From: Propionicimonas sp020161015
GTDB taxonomy: Bacteria; Actinomycetota; Actinomycetes; Propionibacteriales; Propionibacteriaceae
DNA length: 64,000 nt
Assembly (NCBI RefSeq): GCF_964266745.1
Contig: NZ_CAXWGX010000012.1
Coordinates: forward strand, 310,001 to 374,000
Reading direction: 5' to 3'
This document shows positions 51,792 to 60,707 of this stretch, piece by piece. Position numbers and translations under genes: made by a program. The notes beneath the pieces were generated by a model. It did not search any database, was not told the DNA's origin, and saw only the letters and a program-made list of their open reading frames with translations. The number at the start of each line of letters is the position of its first letter. The first letter of the stretch is position 1.

Positions 51792-54700
51792 TCAACTCTC
51801 GGGCGGAGGCGCCTCATGAGTCGCCTCCTTGCCTGCCGGCACACCACGTTCCACACCGGCCAGTTGCGAGTAATAGTGCCAGCGTTCGTCGACATCTGCC
51901 TGTGCGAGATTTGCCAATTCCTCCGCGCGTGTCGGATTCGCCCTCGCGAGCATGGCGAATCTCGCCTCGCTGAGCATGAAATCGCGCACCGGGGTGGACG
52001 GCGCCCGGCTGTCCAGGTGCAACGGGTGCGCGGTCTCTCCGGGACGGAACCGGTACAGCGGCCAGTAGCCGCTGGCGACCGCGTCCGCCTGGTGGCTCAT
52101 CGACGTGGCCATGTCGATGCCGTGCGCGATGCAGGTGGAGTAGGCGATCAGCAAGGAGGGCCCCGGCCACGCCTGGGCCTCGAGCATCGCCCGGACGGCC
52201 TGCTGCTGGTTCGCGCCGATCGCGAGCTGCGCGACGTAGACGTCGCCGTAGGCCTGCGCCAGCATCCCCAGGTCCTTCTTGCGGGTCGGCTTGCCCGCGG
52301 TGGCGAACTTCGCGGTCGCGCCGCGGGGGCTCGCCTTCGACGCCTGCCCGCCGGTGTTGGAGTACACCTCGGTGTCGAGCACCAGGATGTTCACGTTGCG
52401 TCCGCTGCCGAGCACGTGGTCGAGCCCGCCGTAGCCGATGTCGTACGCCCAGCCGTCGCCGCCGATGATCCACACCGACTTGTCGACCAGCTGGTCGGCG
52501 AGCGAGAGCAGCTGCCGGGCCTGTTCGCCGGCCTCGGCCCGTCCGATGCCCGGGCCGGCCCCGGACGGGCCGACGTGCGCGGCCAGCGCCCGCTTCAGCT
52601 CGGCGACCCGCTCCCGCTGGGCGGCCAGGCCGGCCTCGTCGGACTGGTCGGCGGCGAGGAGCGCGTCCGCGACCCCGTGGCCCAGTTCGTTGCGCAGCAG
52701 GCCGACCAGCCGGCGCGCCTCCGCGACCTGGAGGTCCTGCGCGATCCGCATGCCCAGCCCGAACTCGGCGTTGTCCTCGAACAGCGAGTTCGACCAGGCC
52801 GGGCCGCGCCCGTCCGCGTTGGTCGTGTACGGCGTGGTCGGCAGGTTGCCGCCGAAGATGGACGAGCACCCGGTGGCGTTGGCGATGATCATCCGGTCGC
52901 CGAACAGCTGGGTGAGCGTCTTGATGTACGGGGTCTCGCCGCAGCCGGAGCACGCCAGCGAGAACTCGAACAGCGGCTGCAGCTGGGCCACGCCCTTCAC
53001 CTGGTCGGCGCGCACCTGGGTGCGGTCGATCTCGGGCAGGCCGAGGAAGAACCCGAACCGGTCGCGCTCGACGTCGCGGTGATCGCGGGCCGGTGCCATG
53101 TCCAGGGACTTGTGCTTGTGCTCGCTCTTCGAACGGGCCGGGCAGATGTCGGAACAGATGCCGCAGCCGGTGCAGTCGTCGGGCGCGACCTGGACGATCA
53201 GCCGCCGGCCGGGGTGCTGGCGGTCCTTGTACTCCTTGTGCAGGAATCCCTCGGGCGCGCCCGCCAGGTCGGCCGGGTCGGCCAGCTTGATCCGGATCGC
53301 GCTGTGCGGGCACACGACCGCGCACTTGCCGCAGTCGATGCACAGGTCGGGGTCCCAGACCGGCAGTTCGGCGGCGATGCCGCGCTTCTCCCACTTCGAC
53401 GTCCCCGTCGGCCACGAGCCGTCCACGGGCAGCGCGCTGACCGGGAGCAGGTCGCCCTGGCCGTGCAGCATCGCACCGGTGACCCGGCGGACGAAGTCGC
53501 CGGCCTCTGCCGGCAGCGGCGGGAGCCGGTGGCTGTGGCTGGTCGGACGCAGCGCGGCCGGCAGCGGGCGCAGCGCGGCGATCGCGGCGTCGATCGCCGC
53601 GTAGTTGCGCTCCACGACCGTGCGACCGCGGCGGCCGTAGGTGGCCTCGACGGACGCCTTGATCGCTGCCACCGCCTCGTCGGCGGGCAGCACGCCGGAG
53701 AGGTAGAAGAAGCAGGGCTGCATCACGGTGTTGATCCGCTTGCCCAGCCCGGCGGCCTTCGCCACCGCCTCGGCGTCGATCACCCACGTGCGCAGCCGCT
53801 TCTCCGCGATCTCCGCCTGCACCTCCACCGGCAGGTGCTCCCACGTGTCCTCGCCGTGGGGGGAGTTCAGCAGCAGCGTGGCGCCCGGCTTGGCGATGTC
53901 GACGGTCTTCATCGCGGTGAGCAGGTCGAACTGGTGGACGGCGACGAAGTCGGCCCGGTCGACCAGATAGGTGGCCCGGACCGGCGTCCGACCGAACCGC
54001 AGGTGCGACACGGTGACTGCGCCGGACTTGCGGGAGTCGTAGACGAAGTAGCCCTGGGCGAAGGCCTCCGGCTGCTCGCCGATGATCTTCACCGAGTTCT
54101 TGGCCGCGCCCACCGTGCCGTCGGAGCCGAGTCCGTAGAACACGGCCGACAGGTGGTCGTCGGGAACGCGGAACGCCGGGTCCGGGGTGAGCGAGAGGTG
54201 GGTGACGTCGTCGACGATGCCGACGGTGAACCGCGGCCGGGGGGCGGCCCCGGCCAGTTCGTCGAACACCGCCTTCGCCATCGCCGGGGTGAACTCCTTC
54301 GACGACAACCCGTAGCGCCCGCCGATCACCGTGAGCCCTGCCCGCAGCGGTGCACGCTCCCCCGTCGTGGTCACGTGCGGCCGGGACGCCAGCGCGACCA
54401 GGACGTCCGCGTGCAGCGGCTCCGCCGGGGCGCCGACCTCCTTGGTGCGGTCGAGCACCGCGATGCCGCGCACGGTGGCCGGCAGCGCGGCCAGGAAGGC
54501 CTCGGTCGGGAACGGCCGGTACAGCCGGACGGTGAGCAGGCCCACCTTCTCGCCGCGGCGCACCAGCTCGTCCACGGTCTCGCCGAGGCAGCCGGCGGCC
54601 GAGCCCATCGCCACGACGACGCGCTCCGCGTCCGGGGCGCCGGTGTAGTCGACGAGCGAGTAGCGGCGCCCGGTGCGCGCGGCGAGCTCGTCGAACACCT

Positions 54701-55487
54701 GCGACACCGTCTCGGGCACGGCGAGGTGGAACGGGTTGGCGGCCTCCGCCGCCTGGAAGAACGTGTCGGGATTCTCGGCGACGCCGCGGATCACCGGCGC
54801 GTCCGGGGTCAGCCCTCGGGCCCGGTGGGCCAACACATCCGACTCCCGCACCAACGCCCGCAGGTCGTCGTCGGCGAGCAGCTGGATCGTGTTCTCCTCA
54901 TGGCTGGTGCGGAACCCGTCGAAGAAGTGCACGAACGGCACCCGCGAGCGCAGCGTCGCCGCGTGCGCGACCAGGGCGAAGTCGTGCGCCTCCTGAACGC
55001 TGGACGCGCACAGCATCGCCCAGCCGGTGGTGCGCGCGGACATCACGTCGGAGTGGTCGCCGAAGATGCTCAGCGCGTGGGTGGCCACCGTCCGGGCGGC
55101 CACGTGGATCACCGCGGGGGTGAGCTCGCCGGCGATCTTGTACATGTTCGGCAGCATCAGCAGCAGCCCCTGGGACGCGGTGAACGTCGCACCGAGCGCC
55201 CCCTTCGTCACCGCGCCGTGCAGAGCTCCCGCCGCGCCGGCCTCGGACTGGAGCTCGATGACGTCGGGTACCGCCCCCCACAGGTTGGTGCGGCCGGCGG
55301 CCGACCAGGCGTCCGCCGACTCCCCCATCGCCGAGGACGGGGTGATCGGGTAGATCGCGAGCACCTCGCTCAGGGCGTGCGCCACCCGCGCCGCGGCCTC
55401 GTTCCCGTCCACCGTCGCCCGGGTCGGCTGGGTGGAGCGGTCTGACGCGCGGGCGGGCATGGCCGACGACGGGAGCGATGAGGTCAT
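51792..55487 (-). CDS. nifJ: Pyruvate:ferredoxin (flavodoxin) oxidoreductase
   Basis: 1231 residues from ATG 55487, the usual length for one-chain PFOR. Domains in order: VAHALSEVLAIYPITPSSAMGE (domain I), VFYGLGSDGTVGAAKNSVKI (gamma part), two 4Fe-4S sites CIDCGKCAVVCPHSAI and CTGCGICSDICPARSK, then the TPP part with ACSGCGETPYIK, ATGCSSIFGG and GGDGWAYDIGYGG. It converts pyruvate and CoA to acetyl-CoA, CO2 and reduced ferredoxin. Fe-S enzymes are main copper targets, which may explain its neighbours. Convergent downstream with nothing else in its operon. Confidence 0.9.
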   Translation of the reverse strand: MTSSLPSSAMPARASDRSTQPTRATVDGNEAAARVAHALSEVLAIYPITPSSAMGESADAWSAAGRTNLWGAVPDVIELQSEAGAAGALHGAVTKGALGATFTASQGLLLMLPNMYKIAGELTPAVIHVAARTVATHALSIFGDHSDVMSARTTGWAMLCASSVQEAHDFALVAHAATLRSRVPFVHFFDGFRTSHEENTIQLLADDDLRALVRESDVLAHRARGLTPDAPVIRGVAENPDTFFQAAEAANPFHLAVPETVSQVFDELAARTGRRYSLVDYTGAPDAERVVVAMGSAAGCLGETVDELVRRGEKVGLLTVRLYRPFPTEAFLAALPATVRGIAVLDRTKEVGAPAEPLHADVLVALASRPHVTTTGERAPLRAGLTVIGGRYGLSSKEFTPAMAKAVFDELAGAAPRPRFTVGIVDDVTHLSLTPDPAFRVPDDHLSAVFYGLGSDGTVGAAKNSVKIIGEQPEAFAQGYFVYDSRKSGAVTVSHLRFGRTPVRATYLVDRADFVAVHQFDLLTAMKTVDIAKPGATLLLNSPHGEDTWEHLPVEVQAEIAEKRLRTWVIDAEAVAKAAGLGKRINTVMQPCFFYLSGVLPADEAVAAIKASVEATYGRRGRTVVERNYAAIDAAIAALRPLPAALRPTSHSHRLPPLPAEAGDFVRRVTGAMLHGQGDLLPVSALPVDGSWPTGTSKWEKRGIAAELPVWDPDLCIDCGKCAVVCPHSAIRIKLADPADLAGAPEGFLHKEYKDRQHPGRRLIVQVAPDDCTGCGICSDICPARSKSEHKHKSLDMAPARDHRDVERDRFGFFLGLPEIDRTQVRADQVKGVAQLQPLFEFSLACSGCGETPYIKTLTQLFGDRMIIANATGCSSIFGGNLPTTPYTTNADGRGPAWSNSLFEDNAEFGLGMRIAQDLQVAEARRLVGLLRNELGHGVADALLAADQSDEAGLAAQRERVAELKRALAAHVGPSGAGPGIGRAEAGEQARQLLSLADQLVDKSVWIIGGDGWAYDIGYGGLDHVLGSGRNVNILVLDTEVYSNTGGQASKASPRGATAKFATAGKPTRKKDLGMLAQAYGDVYVAQLAIGANQQQAVRAMLEAQAWPGPSLLIAYSTCIAHGIDMATSMSHQADAVASGYWPLYRFRPGETAHPLHLDSRAPSTPVRDFMLSEARFAMLARANPTRAEELANLAQADVDERWHYYSQLAGVERGVPAGKEATHEAPPPES

Positions 55488-55810
55488 GCCGCACATAGTG
55501 CCTGCACGCAGGGTGTCCGCTGGCATCGTGGAGCGACGAGCAGACGGAACCTTGACGATTTCTTCGTCGTTTGTGGTGGGAATGCAGTGCGGGGGACCGT
55601 TCGATGACGGGTCCGGGGTGGCGCGCTGACTCCGGCGAACATCGGTAGCGCCCAGGTCGCCGCGAACCGGCTCCCACAAGGTGCCAAGCGGCACACATCG
55701 AGATCTCGTCAAGTGTTTGTGAAGGTTTGGTGTACTCGCGCGTTCTGGGTCGCGCGCCGCGTTCGCCGCCCGACATAGTTCAGGAGATCTGACCCCGAGG
55801 AGCCCCCCTG
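55488..55810. other. Divergent promoter region between PFOR and the Met-rich gene
   Basis: 323 bp without a convincing gene. It holds two imperfect tandem copper-box-like elements: CCTTGACGATT with TCTTCGTC (from 55550, plus strand) and CCTTCACA with ACTTGACG (55725 to 55707, minus strand), each with 11-bp period, but neither is followed by a -10 at 31-32 bp. CATAGT (55774-55779) could be the -10 of the Met-rich gene. Confidence 0.4.
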
Positions 55811-56371
55811 ATGAAACCGTACGTCGTCGCTGCGTCCGTAATGGTGGCGATGTTGCTGCCCGCGTTCGGTGCCCAATTCGCCGTAGCGGCCGGGCCCCGG
55901 AGCGGATACGCAGCGCCGGCCGTCGAGCCCGCTGTGACGCCAGCTCCCTCGCCATCGGCGTCGGCCACCGACGACATGGCCGGGATGAGCCATGAGGACA
56001 TGACCGGGATGAGTCATGAAGACATGCCCGGCATGAACAATGCGAGCCCGTCTGTATCGACCCCCACCCCGAGCACCGGGATGAATGATCAGACGATGCC
56101 GGGCATGGACCACGGGCAGTCGGGCATGAACGACCAGGACATGCCGGGGATGGATCACGGAAGTGGGAACGCGGAGCCTGCCGGCGGCGCAGCTGAAGGG
56201 TCGTCGCACGCTCATGGCGAGGGCGTTGCGACCCCGCCACGCCCGGTCGCGGCCCTCGTTGGCGGCTTCGCTGCCGTCAACGGCGGGGTGATGATCACCG
56301 CCGCCGTCCTGCGCCGACGCGACAAGCGTCATGCCGCCACCTCCTCCCGACCCACCCGGCCGGCCAAATAG
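55811..56371 (+). CDS. Exported Met/His-rich copper-binding protein
   Basis: 186 residues from ATG 55811 (GAGGAG upstream). Signal peptide (~1-26), Pro/Ala linker, then repeated blocks such as DDMAGMSHEDMTGMSHEDM, MPGMDHG and MNDQDMPGMDHGS, typical of Cu(I)/Cu(II) binding in CopB/PcoE-like proteins. A C-terminal membrane helix (VAALVGGFAAVNGGVMITAAV) anchors it facing outward. It heads an operon with a polyferredoxin 26 nt downstream. Confidence 0.8.
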   Translation: MKPYVVAASVMVAMLLPAFGAQFAVAAGPRSGYAAPAVEPAVTPAPSPSASATDDMAGMSHEDMTGMSHEDMPGMNNASPSVSTPTPSTGMNDQTMPGMDHGQSGMNDQDMPGMDHGSGNAEPAGGAAEGSSHAHGEGVATPPRPVAALVGGFAAVNGGVMITAAVLRRRDKRHAATSSRPTRPAK

Positions 56372-56397
56372 CCCACCCAGACGAACAAGGACGATCG

Positions 56398-57822
56398 ATG
56401 CCAACTCTGATTCAGCTGCGTCCGCGGGACGAGGAGTCCGACCTCGACGCAAACCCCCCACTCCCTTCAGCCCCGGCGGGTCCCAACCTGATGAGGATCT
56501 CGCTCATCGCAAGGATCCTGCGCAGCCGGTGGTACCCCGGCATCCTGCAGGTCCCGGTGGCCGCTGTCTTCGGTCTGGTGGCGTTCCAGCTGCTCGCCGG
56601 GCCGGCCGCCGCGCAAAGGAATGCCGGCACCGCCTTGATGTGGGTGCTGTGGTGGCCCATCCTGCCGATCACCTTCGTGCTGGTCGGGCGCCTGTGGTGC
56701 GCGGTCTGTCCGTTCGGCGCGATCTCCGACGTCGTCCAGAAGCTTGTCGGCGTGAACCGGCCGGTGCCGCGGTTCCTCAAGCTGTACGGCCTGTGGATCA
56801 TCGACGCCCAGTTCCTGGCGATCACCTGGAGCGACCACGTCTGGGGGATCGTCGAGTCACCGTGGGGCTCAGGCGTACTCCTTCTTCTCCTCACCACCGG
56901 GGTGATCATCTCCGGAGCACTCTTCCAGCGGCGCACGTTCTGCCGCTACCTGTGCTTCCTCGGCGGCCTGTGCAGCAACTACTCCCGCGGCAGCGTGGTC
57001 GAACTTCGCGCCGACCAGGACATCTGCAGGACCTGCAAGGCGAAGGCGGCCTGCTTCAATGGCACCGCCACCCAGCCCGGCTGCCCGCTGTTCAACTTCC
57101 CGCGGACGATGGACTCCAGCGCGAACTGCACCCTGTGCGCCAACTGCATCAAGGCCTGCCCCAACGATGCCATCCAGGTGCGGGCACGCAAGCCGCTCAG
57201 CGAACTGTGGTTCCTGGACAAGCCGAAGATCGAGGAATCGTTCCTCGCCATGGCGATCATGGGCATCGTCCTCATCCAGAACCTCACCATGCTCTCAATC
57301 TGGCAGGACATCCTCGGCTGGATCGAAAAGACCACCGGCATCACCAGCTACCCGCTCATCTTCACCGTCGCCTTCGTGGTCGCGGTGAGCGTTCCCGTCG
57401 GCTTGATGGCGCTGGCCTCGAAGGTCGCCTCGCGCGGCAACCTCGAGAACACGGTGACCAACTTCGCGAGGTTCGGCTACGCCCTGATCCCGCTGGACAT
57501 CGCTGCCCACCTGGCCCACAACCTCTTCCACCTCCTCGCGGAGGGCGGGGTCGTGTTCTCCACCGTCGCATCACTGTTCGGCTTCGATTCGGCCCAGATG
57601 CCGACGGCGCTGGCGAGTTCCTCAACGATCCTGATCCTGCAGCTGATCATCCTCGCCCTCGGGGTGGCAGGTTCGGCCTACACCATCCGCCGAATCACGA
57701 ACCGCCGCTACGGCAGCGTCGCACGCCGCCGCGCCACCACGACCCCCTACCTGGTGCTGCTCGGGGTCTTGACCGTGATGAACGTGTACCTGTTCCTGAT
57801 GCCGATGGCCCACCGTATGTAG
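56398..57822 (+). CDS. NapH/NosR-like membrane polyferredoxin
   Basis: 474 residues. Seven or more membrane helices with NapH-type cysteine motifs (WCAVCPFGAI, FCRYLCFLGGLCSNY) and two cytoplasmic 4Fe-4S-like sites (ICRTCKAKAACFNG with PGCP; CTLCANCIKACP). Relatives pass electrons between quinol/ferredoxin and exported redox proteins, including the copper enzyme N2O reductase (NosR). Here the partner may be the Met-rich copper protein encoded upstream. The 3' end overlaps the convergent lnt by 76 nt. Confidence 0.82.
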   Translation: MPTLIQLRPRDEESDLDANPPLPSAPAGPNLMRISLIARILRSRWYPGILQVPVAAVFGLVAFQLLAGPAAAQRNAGTALMWVLWWPILPITFVLVGRLWCAVCPFGAISDVVQKLVGVNRPVPRFLKLYGLWIIDAQFLAITWSDHVWGIVESPWGSGVLLLLLTTGVIISGALFQRRTFCRYLCFLGGLCSNYSRGSVVELRADQDICRTCKAKAACFNGTATQPGCPLFNFPRTMDSSANCTLCANCIKACPNDAIQVRARKPLSELWFLDKPKIEESFLAMAIMGIVLIQNLTMLSIWQDILGWIEKTTGITSYPLIFTVAFVVAVSVPVGLMALASKVASRGNLENTVTNFARFGYALIPLDIAAHLAHNLFHLLAEGGVVFSTVASLFGFDSAQMPTALASSSTILILQLIILALGVAGSAYTIRRITNRRYGSVARRRATTTPYLVLLGVLTVMNVYLFLMPMAHRM

Positions 57823-59390
57823 CAGCTCCGGGCCAGCAGGGCGAGCCACGCCAGGGAGGCGAGGCTGAGGACCTGCTGGAGCGGGACGGAGATCATCGCT
57901 GCCGGGGTGAGTCCGTCCCGGAGCGGGAGGGTCGTGACCCCGCTGGCGGCGCCTTGCTCGACTCGAAGTCGTGGCTTGCCGTCCGGGCCGATGATCCCGC
58001 TGACGCCGCTGGTGGTGACCACGAGTACTTCCCGCTTCAGTTCCGCCGCGCGAGCCCGGGTGATGGCGAACTGCTGGTCCACCTGGCTCGAGCCCTGGTA
58101 CATCGCATTGCTGCTCTGCACCACGATGATCTGGGCGCCGTTGCCGGGCAGGTCGTAGGCGACCTGGTCAAAGGCGACGTCGAAGCAGAGGAGAACCCCC
58201 ACGGTTGCGGCACGACCGTCGCGGAGGGTGACCGGCAGGGTGCCGGCTACGGTCCCGGGGACCGATTGCGCTCCCACGTAGCGGAGTTGCGGAACGAGGG
58301 GGAGCAGGACGTCGCGGAACGGAATCCATTCACCGAACGGGACGAGAGACCGCTTGATGTAGGTGGGGCCGGCGCCTTGGGTCGTCCACCATTGCGATGC
58401 GGTCTGTCGTTCGTCCTGCCCTGGACCTTTGAGGATCGTTCCCACGAGTATCGGCGCCCGGGCGGCGGCGACCGAGGCTTCGATGAGGCTGCGGGTTGTC
58501 GCGTCGACTCGTGGGTCGAGATCTGTGGCGTTCTCGGGCCAGATCACCGCGTCGGGCACGTCTGCGCGTCCGCTGCTGATCTCCTCGGCGAGCTTCGCCG
58601 TTTGGCTGGCGTGGCGGTAGGAGGTGGAGCGCTCGGCACCGATCCCGTAGACGCCACCCCCGGGGGCACCACCCTGGACCCACCCGAGCGTGATGTTGCC
58701 GGTGGTTGCTGGGGGAGGCAGCGCGCGTCCCGCCAAGGCCGCGAGAAGCAGTCCCGCGATGAGGGCGGCGAGAACCGAGACTCGGCGCCACGACGTCCGG
58801 ATGGCGACCCAGGCCAGCGACTGCGCGAGCAGTGCTGTGGCGAAGCTGAGCCCGCCGACGCCGACCAGCGGGAGCAGCCCTGACAGGGGAGAGTCGATCA
58901 TCGTGTAGCCCAGTCGAAGCCACCCGAATCCACCGAACGGGAATCGGGACGCCGCATACTCCATGGCCAACCAGAGCCCGGCGGACAGGACCGGCCAGGC
59001 CCGGGTCCTGAAGGCCAGGTTGGTGGCTACGCCGAGGAGCGCGTACCAGGTGGTCATCGCGACGATCAGCCCGGCCGCTGCCCCCAGATCGATCATCCCC
59101 ATCCAGTTGAGGGTGTTGGCCGTGAAGACGAACCCGAAGACCGTGCCCACCGCGGCGGCCCGGCAGCCACTGTACGGACCGCGGGAGGCCAGCGCGAAGC
59201 CCGCCACCCCGACCACCGTTCCGGGCCACAGGCCGATCGGGGCGAAGCCGACGCTGGTCAGGGCGCCAGCCAGGGCGGCGATCAGGATCCGATGGCTTTG
59301 CCGTTGAGAACGCCGGGCGAGATCGCCGAGCCCTGGCTTCGCTTCAGCCCCCGTTGGGTGGGCGGAGGCCAGCGCGAGGTTCTCAGGCAA
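57747..59390 (-). CDS. lnt: Apolipoprotein N-acyltransferase (copy 2)
   Basis: 547 residues from ATG 59390, overlapping lgt by 8 nt. N-terminal membrane helices, then the nitrilase domain with triad Glu286 (AVIWPENATD), Lys346 (TYIKRSLVPFGEW) and Cys402 (VLLCFDVAFD). A C-terminal helix and basic tail follow. Diverged from copy 1 at 31193. Being second in an operon whose promoter carries the copper box, it is predicted to be copper-induced with lgt. Confidence 0.88.
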   Translation of the reverse strand: MPENLALASAHPTGAEAKPGLGDLARRSQRQSHRILIAALAGALTSVGFAPIGLWPGTVVGVAGFALASRGPYSGCRAAAVGTVFGFVFTANTLNWMGMIDLGAAAGLIVAMTTWYALLGVATNLAFRTRAWPVLSAGLWLAMEYAASRFPFGGFGWLRLGYTMIDSPLSGLLPLVGVGGLSFATALLAQSLAWVAIRTSWRRVSVLAALIAGLLLAALAGRALPPPATTGNITLGWVQGGAPGGGVYGIGAERSTSYRHASQTAKLAEEISSGRADVPDAVIWPENATDLDPRVDATTRSLIEASVAAARAPILVGTILKGPGQDERQTASQWWTTQGAGPTYIKRSLVPFGEWIPFRDVLLPLVPQLRYVGAQSVPGTVAGTLPVTLRDGRAATVGVLLCFDVAFDQVAYDLPGNGAQIIVVQSSNAMYQGSSQVDQQFAITRARAAELKREVLVVTTSGVSGIIGPDGKPRLRVEQGAASGVTTLPLRDGLTPAAMISVPLQQVLSLASLAWLALLARSCYIRWAIGIRNRYTFITVKTPSSTR

Positions 59391-60156
59391 CCGGGGTCGT
59401 GAGGGGCGCGGGTTCTGGCGAGTCGGTCTGGCCGGCGCCCCTGGCTCTTGCGATCAGGACGATGCCCCCGATGATGCTCGCCAGGCCGAAGAGCTGCGCC
59501 TCCGTCATGCCGAGGAGCACCGGGTTGTTGATCCGCACGAGTTCGACGAGGATCCGCGAGAGCCCGCTCATCACGAGGTAGCTGCCGAACACCGCGATCG
59601 GGGCGATCCGGTCCTGCAGCACCCACAGGGCGAGAGCGATCAGGAACGCCGCCGCAGCCTCATAGAGCTGGGCCGGGTGCACCGGGACGTTGACGGGAAC
59701 GGCCCCGTTGGGGAAGGCCATTCCCCAGGGCAGGTCGGTCGGCTTGCCGTACGTGCCGTCGCCGGCAAGGAAGCATCCGATCCGTCCAATGCCGTAGGCG
59801 ACCGACAGCGGCATCGCCATCGCTCCGGCAACCGTGCCGAGCGGAAGTCCGTGGCGGCGGGTGATCACGAGAACGGCCAGGACGCCACCGATCAGGCCGC
59901 CGTACCAGACGAATCCGGAGCTGCCGAGCATGTGCAGGTCGAAGTTGCTCCAGTTGTCGATCAGGAAGTAGACCTTGGCTGCCACGAAGCCCCACACTGT
60001 CGCCCACATCACCAGGGAGTACGCCGTGTCCTTGTCGTAACCGAGCCGAGTGAAGCGTCGGCCGAGAATGTACGCACCGACGAGGGCGGCGACTGCCTTG
60101 CTCACCCCGTAGGACTGGATCTGGAATCCGAAGATGCTGAACAGTACGGGTAGCAC
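59383..60156 (-). CDS. lgt: Prolipoprotein diacylglyceryl transferase
   Basis: 257 residues from GTG 60156 (GGAG upstream); the frame continues to 60198 without family similarity. Seven membrane helices, substrate region GYDKDTAYSLVMWATVWGF and the Lgt signature AYGIGRIGCFLAGDGTYGKP (variant of GRxGNFxNxE found in a divergent Lgt group). VHPAQLYEAAAAFLI follows. It attaches diacylglycerol to the lipobox cysteine. First gene of the lgt-lnt operon with a tandem copper box upstream, so probably an accessory and not the housekeeping copy. Confidence 0.88.
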   Translation of the reverse strand: MLPVLFSIFGFQIQSYGVSKAVAALVGAYILGRRFTRLGYDKDTAYSLVMWATVWGFVAAKVYFLIDNWSNFDLHMLGSSGFVWYGGLIGGVLAVLVITRRHGLPLGTVAGAMAMPLSVAYGIGRIGCFLAGDGTYGKPTDLPWGMAFPNGAVPVNVPVHPAQLYEAAAAFLIALALWVLQDRIAPIAVFGSYLVMSGLSRILVELVRINNPVLLGMTEAQLFGLASIIGGIVLIARARGAGQTDSPEPAPLTTPVA

Positions 60157-60214
60157 GGTGATCAATCTCCAAAGGAAGCAGTGAGTGGGCCGCAGCAACG
60201 GGCCGGTCAGGTCA

Positions 60215-60270
60215 ACGGTGCCGTGCCTTGGTGTGGATTGCGCAGACCTTCCCGCAAGATTCAGTCAAGA
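60215..60270 (-). promoter_or_regulatory. Tandem copper-regulon box and -10 before lgt-lnt
   Basis: On the minus strand TCTTGACTGAA (60270-60260) and TCTTGCGGGAA (60259-60249) are contiguous 11-mers. CACCGT (60220-60215) follows the second 8-bp core after 31 bp. Same orientation relative to the gene as at the copper genes. Confidence 0.6.
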
Positions 60271-60326
60271 ACCCCAACCGGGCGCGGGGGAGGCGGCGTC
60301 CTGTCGGGAACTGAGCGATCGCCCCT

Positions 60327-60383
60327 TCTTGTCCGAATCTTGACCCGAACCACGGCTGAGCCGAACGACCTGCCCGGCATCCT
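60327..60383 (+). promoter_or_regulatory. Tandem copper-regulon box and -10 before a 63-aa gene
   Basis: TCTTGTCCGAA (60327) and TCTTGACCCGA (60338) repeat at 11 bp; CATCCT (60378-60383) follows the second core after 32 bp. Divergent from the lgt box only 57 bp away, so one regulator cluster may serve both directions. Confidence 0.6.
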
Positions 60384-60416
60384 GACCGCGAGGCATCGAC
60401 CCACGAAGGGAGTGAC

Positions 60417-60608
60417 GTGCTGCATCAAGGCCCCCCGGTCGCGAGCTGGATCCTCATCTGTCTTGCGCTGGTTCTGTTGTGGCTCGTCACCATCGTGGCG
60501 GCTCGTTCGCTGTTGGGCGGTCACAGAGTCCAGCGAGTCCGTCACGTATCGCCGACCCGAGCCGAATCACCTGCCGGGTCGCCGCGACCGTCGGTTCGTT
60601 CTTCTTGA
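60417..60608 (+). CDS. Small single-helix membrane protein
   Basis: 63 residues from GTG 60417 with AAGGGAG upstream. One membrane helix (ILICLALVLLWLVTIVAA) and a basic, proline-rich tail; similar in layout to the start of the SHOCT protein at 63450. No family recognised. Its own tandem copper box makes it a likely member of the regulon. Confidence 0.6.
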   Translation: MLHQGPPVASWILICLALVLLWLVTIVAARSLLGGHRVQRVRHVSPTRAESPAGSPRPSVRSS

Positions 60609-60689
60609 CCGCACCTTGATCCACGCCGAACAGGAACCGAATGTGTGGTGGGCACAGTTGCAGACAGGACAACCTCCACCGAGGTGGAG
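60603..60689 (+). promoter_or_regulatory. Tandem copper-regulon box, -10 and leader hairpin before the DUF2933 gene
   Basis: TCTTGACCGCA (60603) and CCTTGATCCAC (60614) repeat at 11 bp, overlapping the end of the previous small gene. CACAGT (60653-60658) follows after 31 bp. CTCCACC (60674-60680) and GGTGGAG (60683-60689) form a 7-bp hairpin in the leader before the ribosome-binding site. Confidence 0.55.
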
Positions 60690-60707
60690 TGTGGAGAAGG
60701 AGTTGCC

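Noticed and set aside
51816..55445. 1209-codon plus-strand open frame
   Set aside because: Antisense shadow of the PFOR gene, whose Fe-S and TPP motifs are unmistakable on the minus strand.
56331..58883. 850-codon plus-strand open frame
   Set aside because: Runs out of phase through the polyferredoxin and antisense through lnt; Arg/Pro-rich text with no motif.
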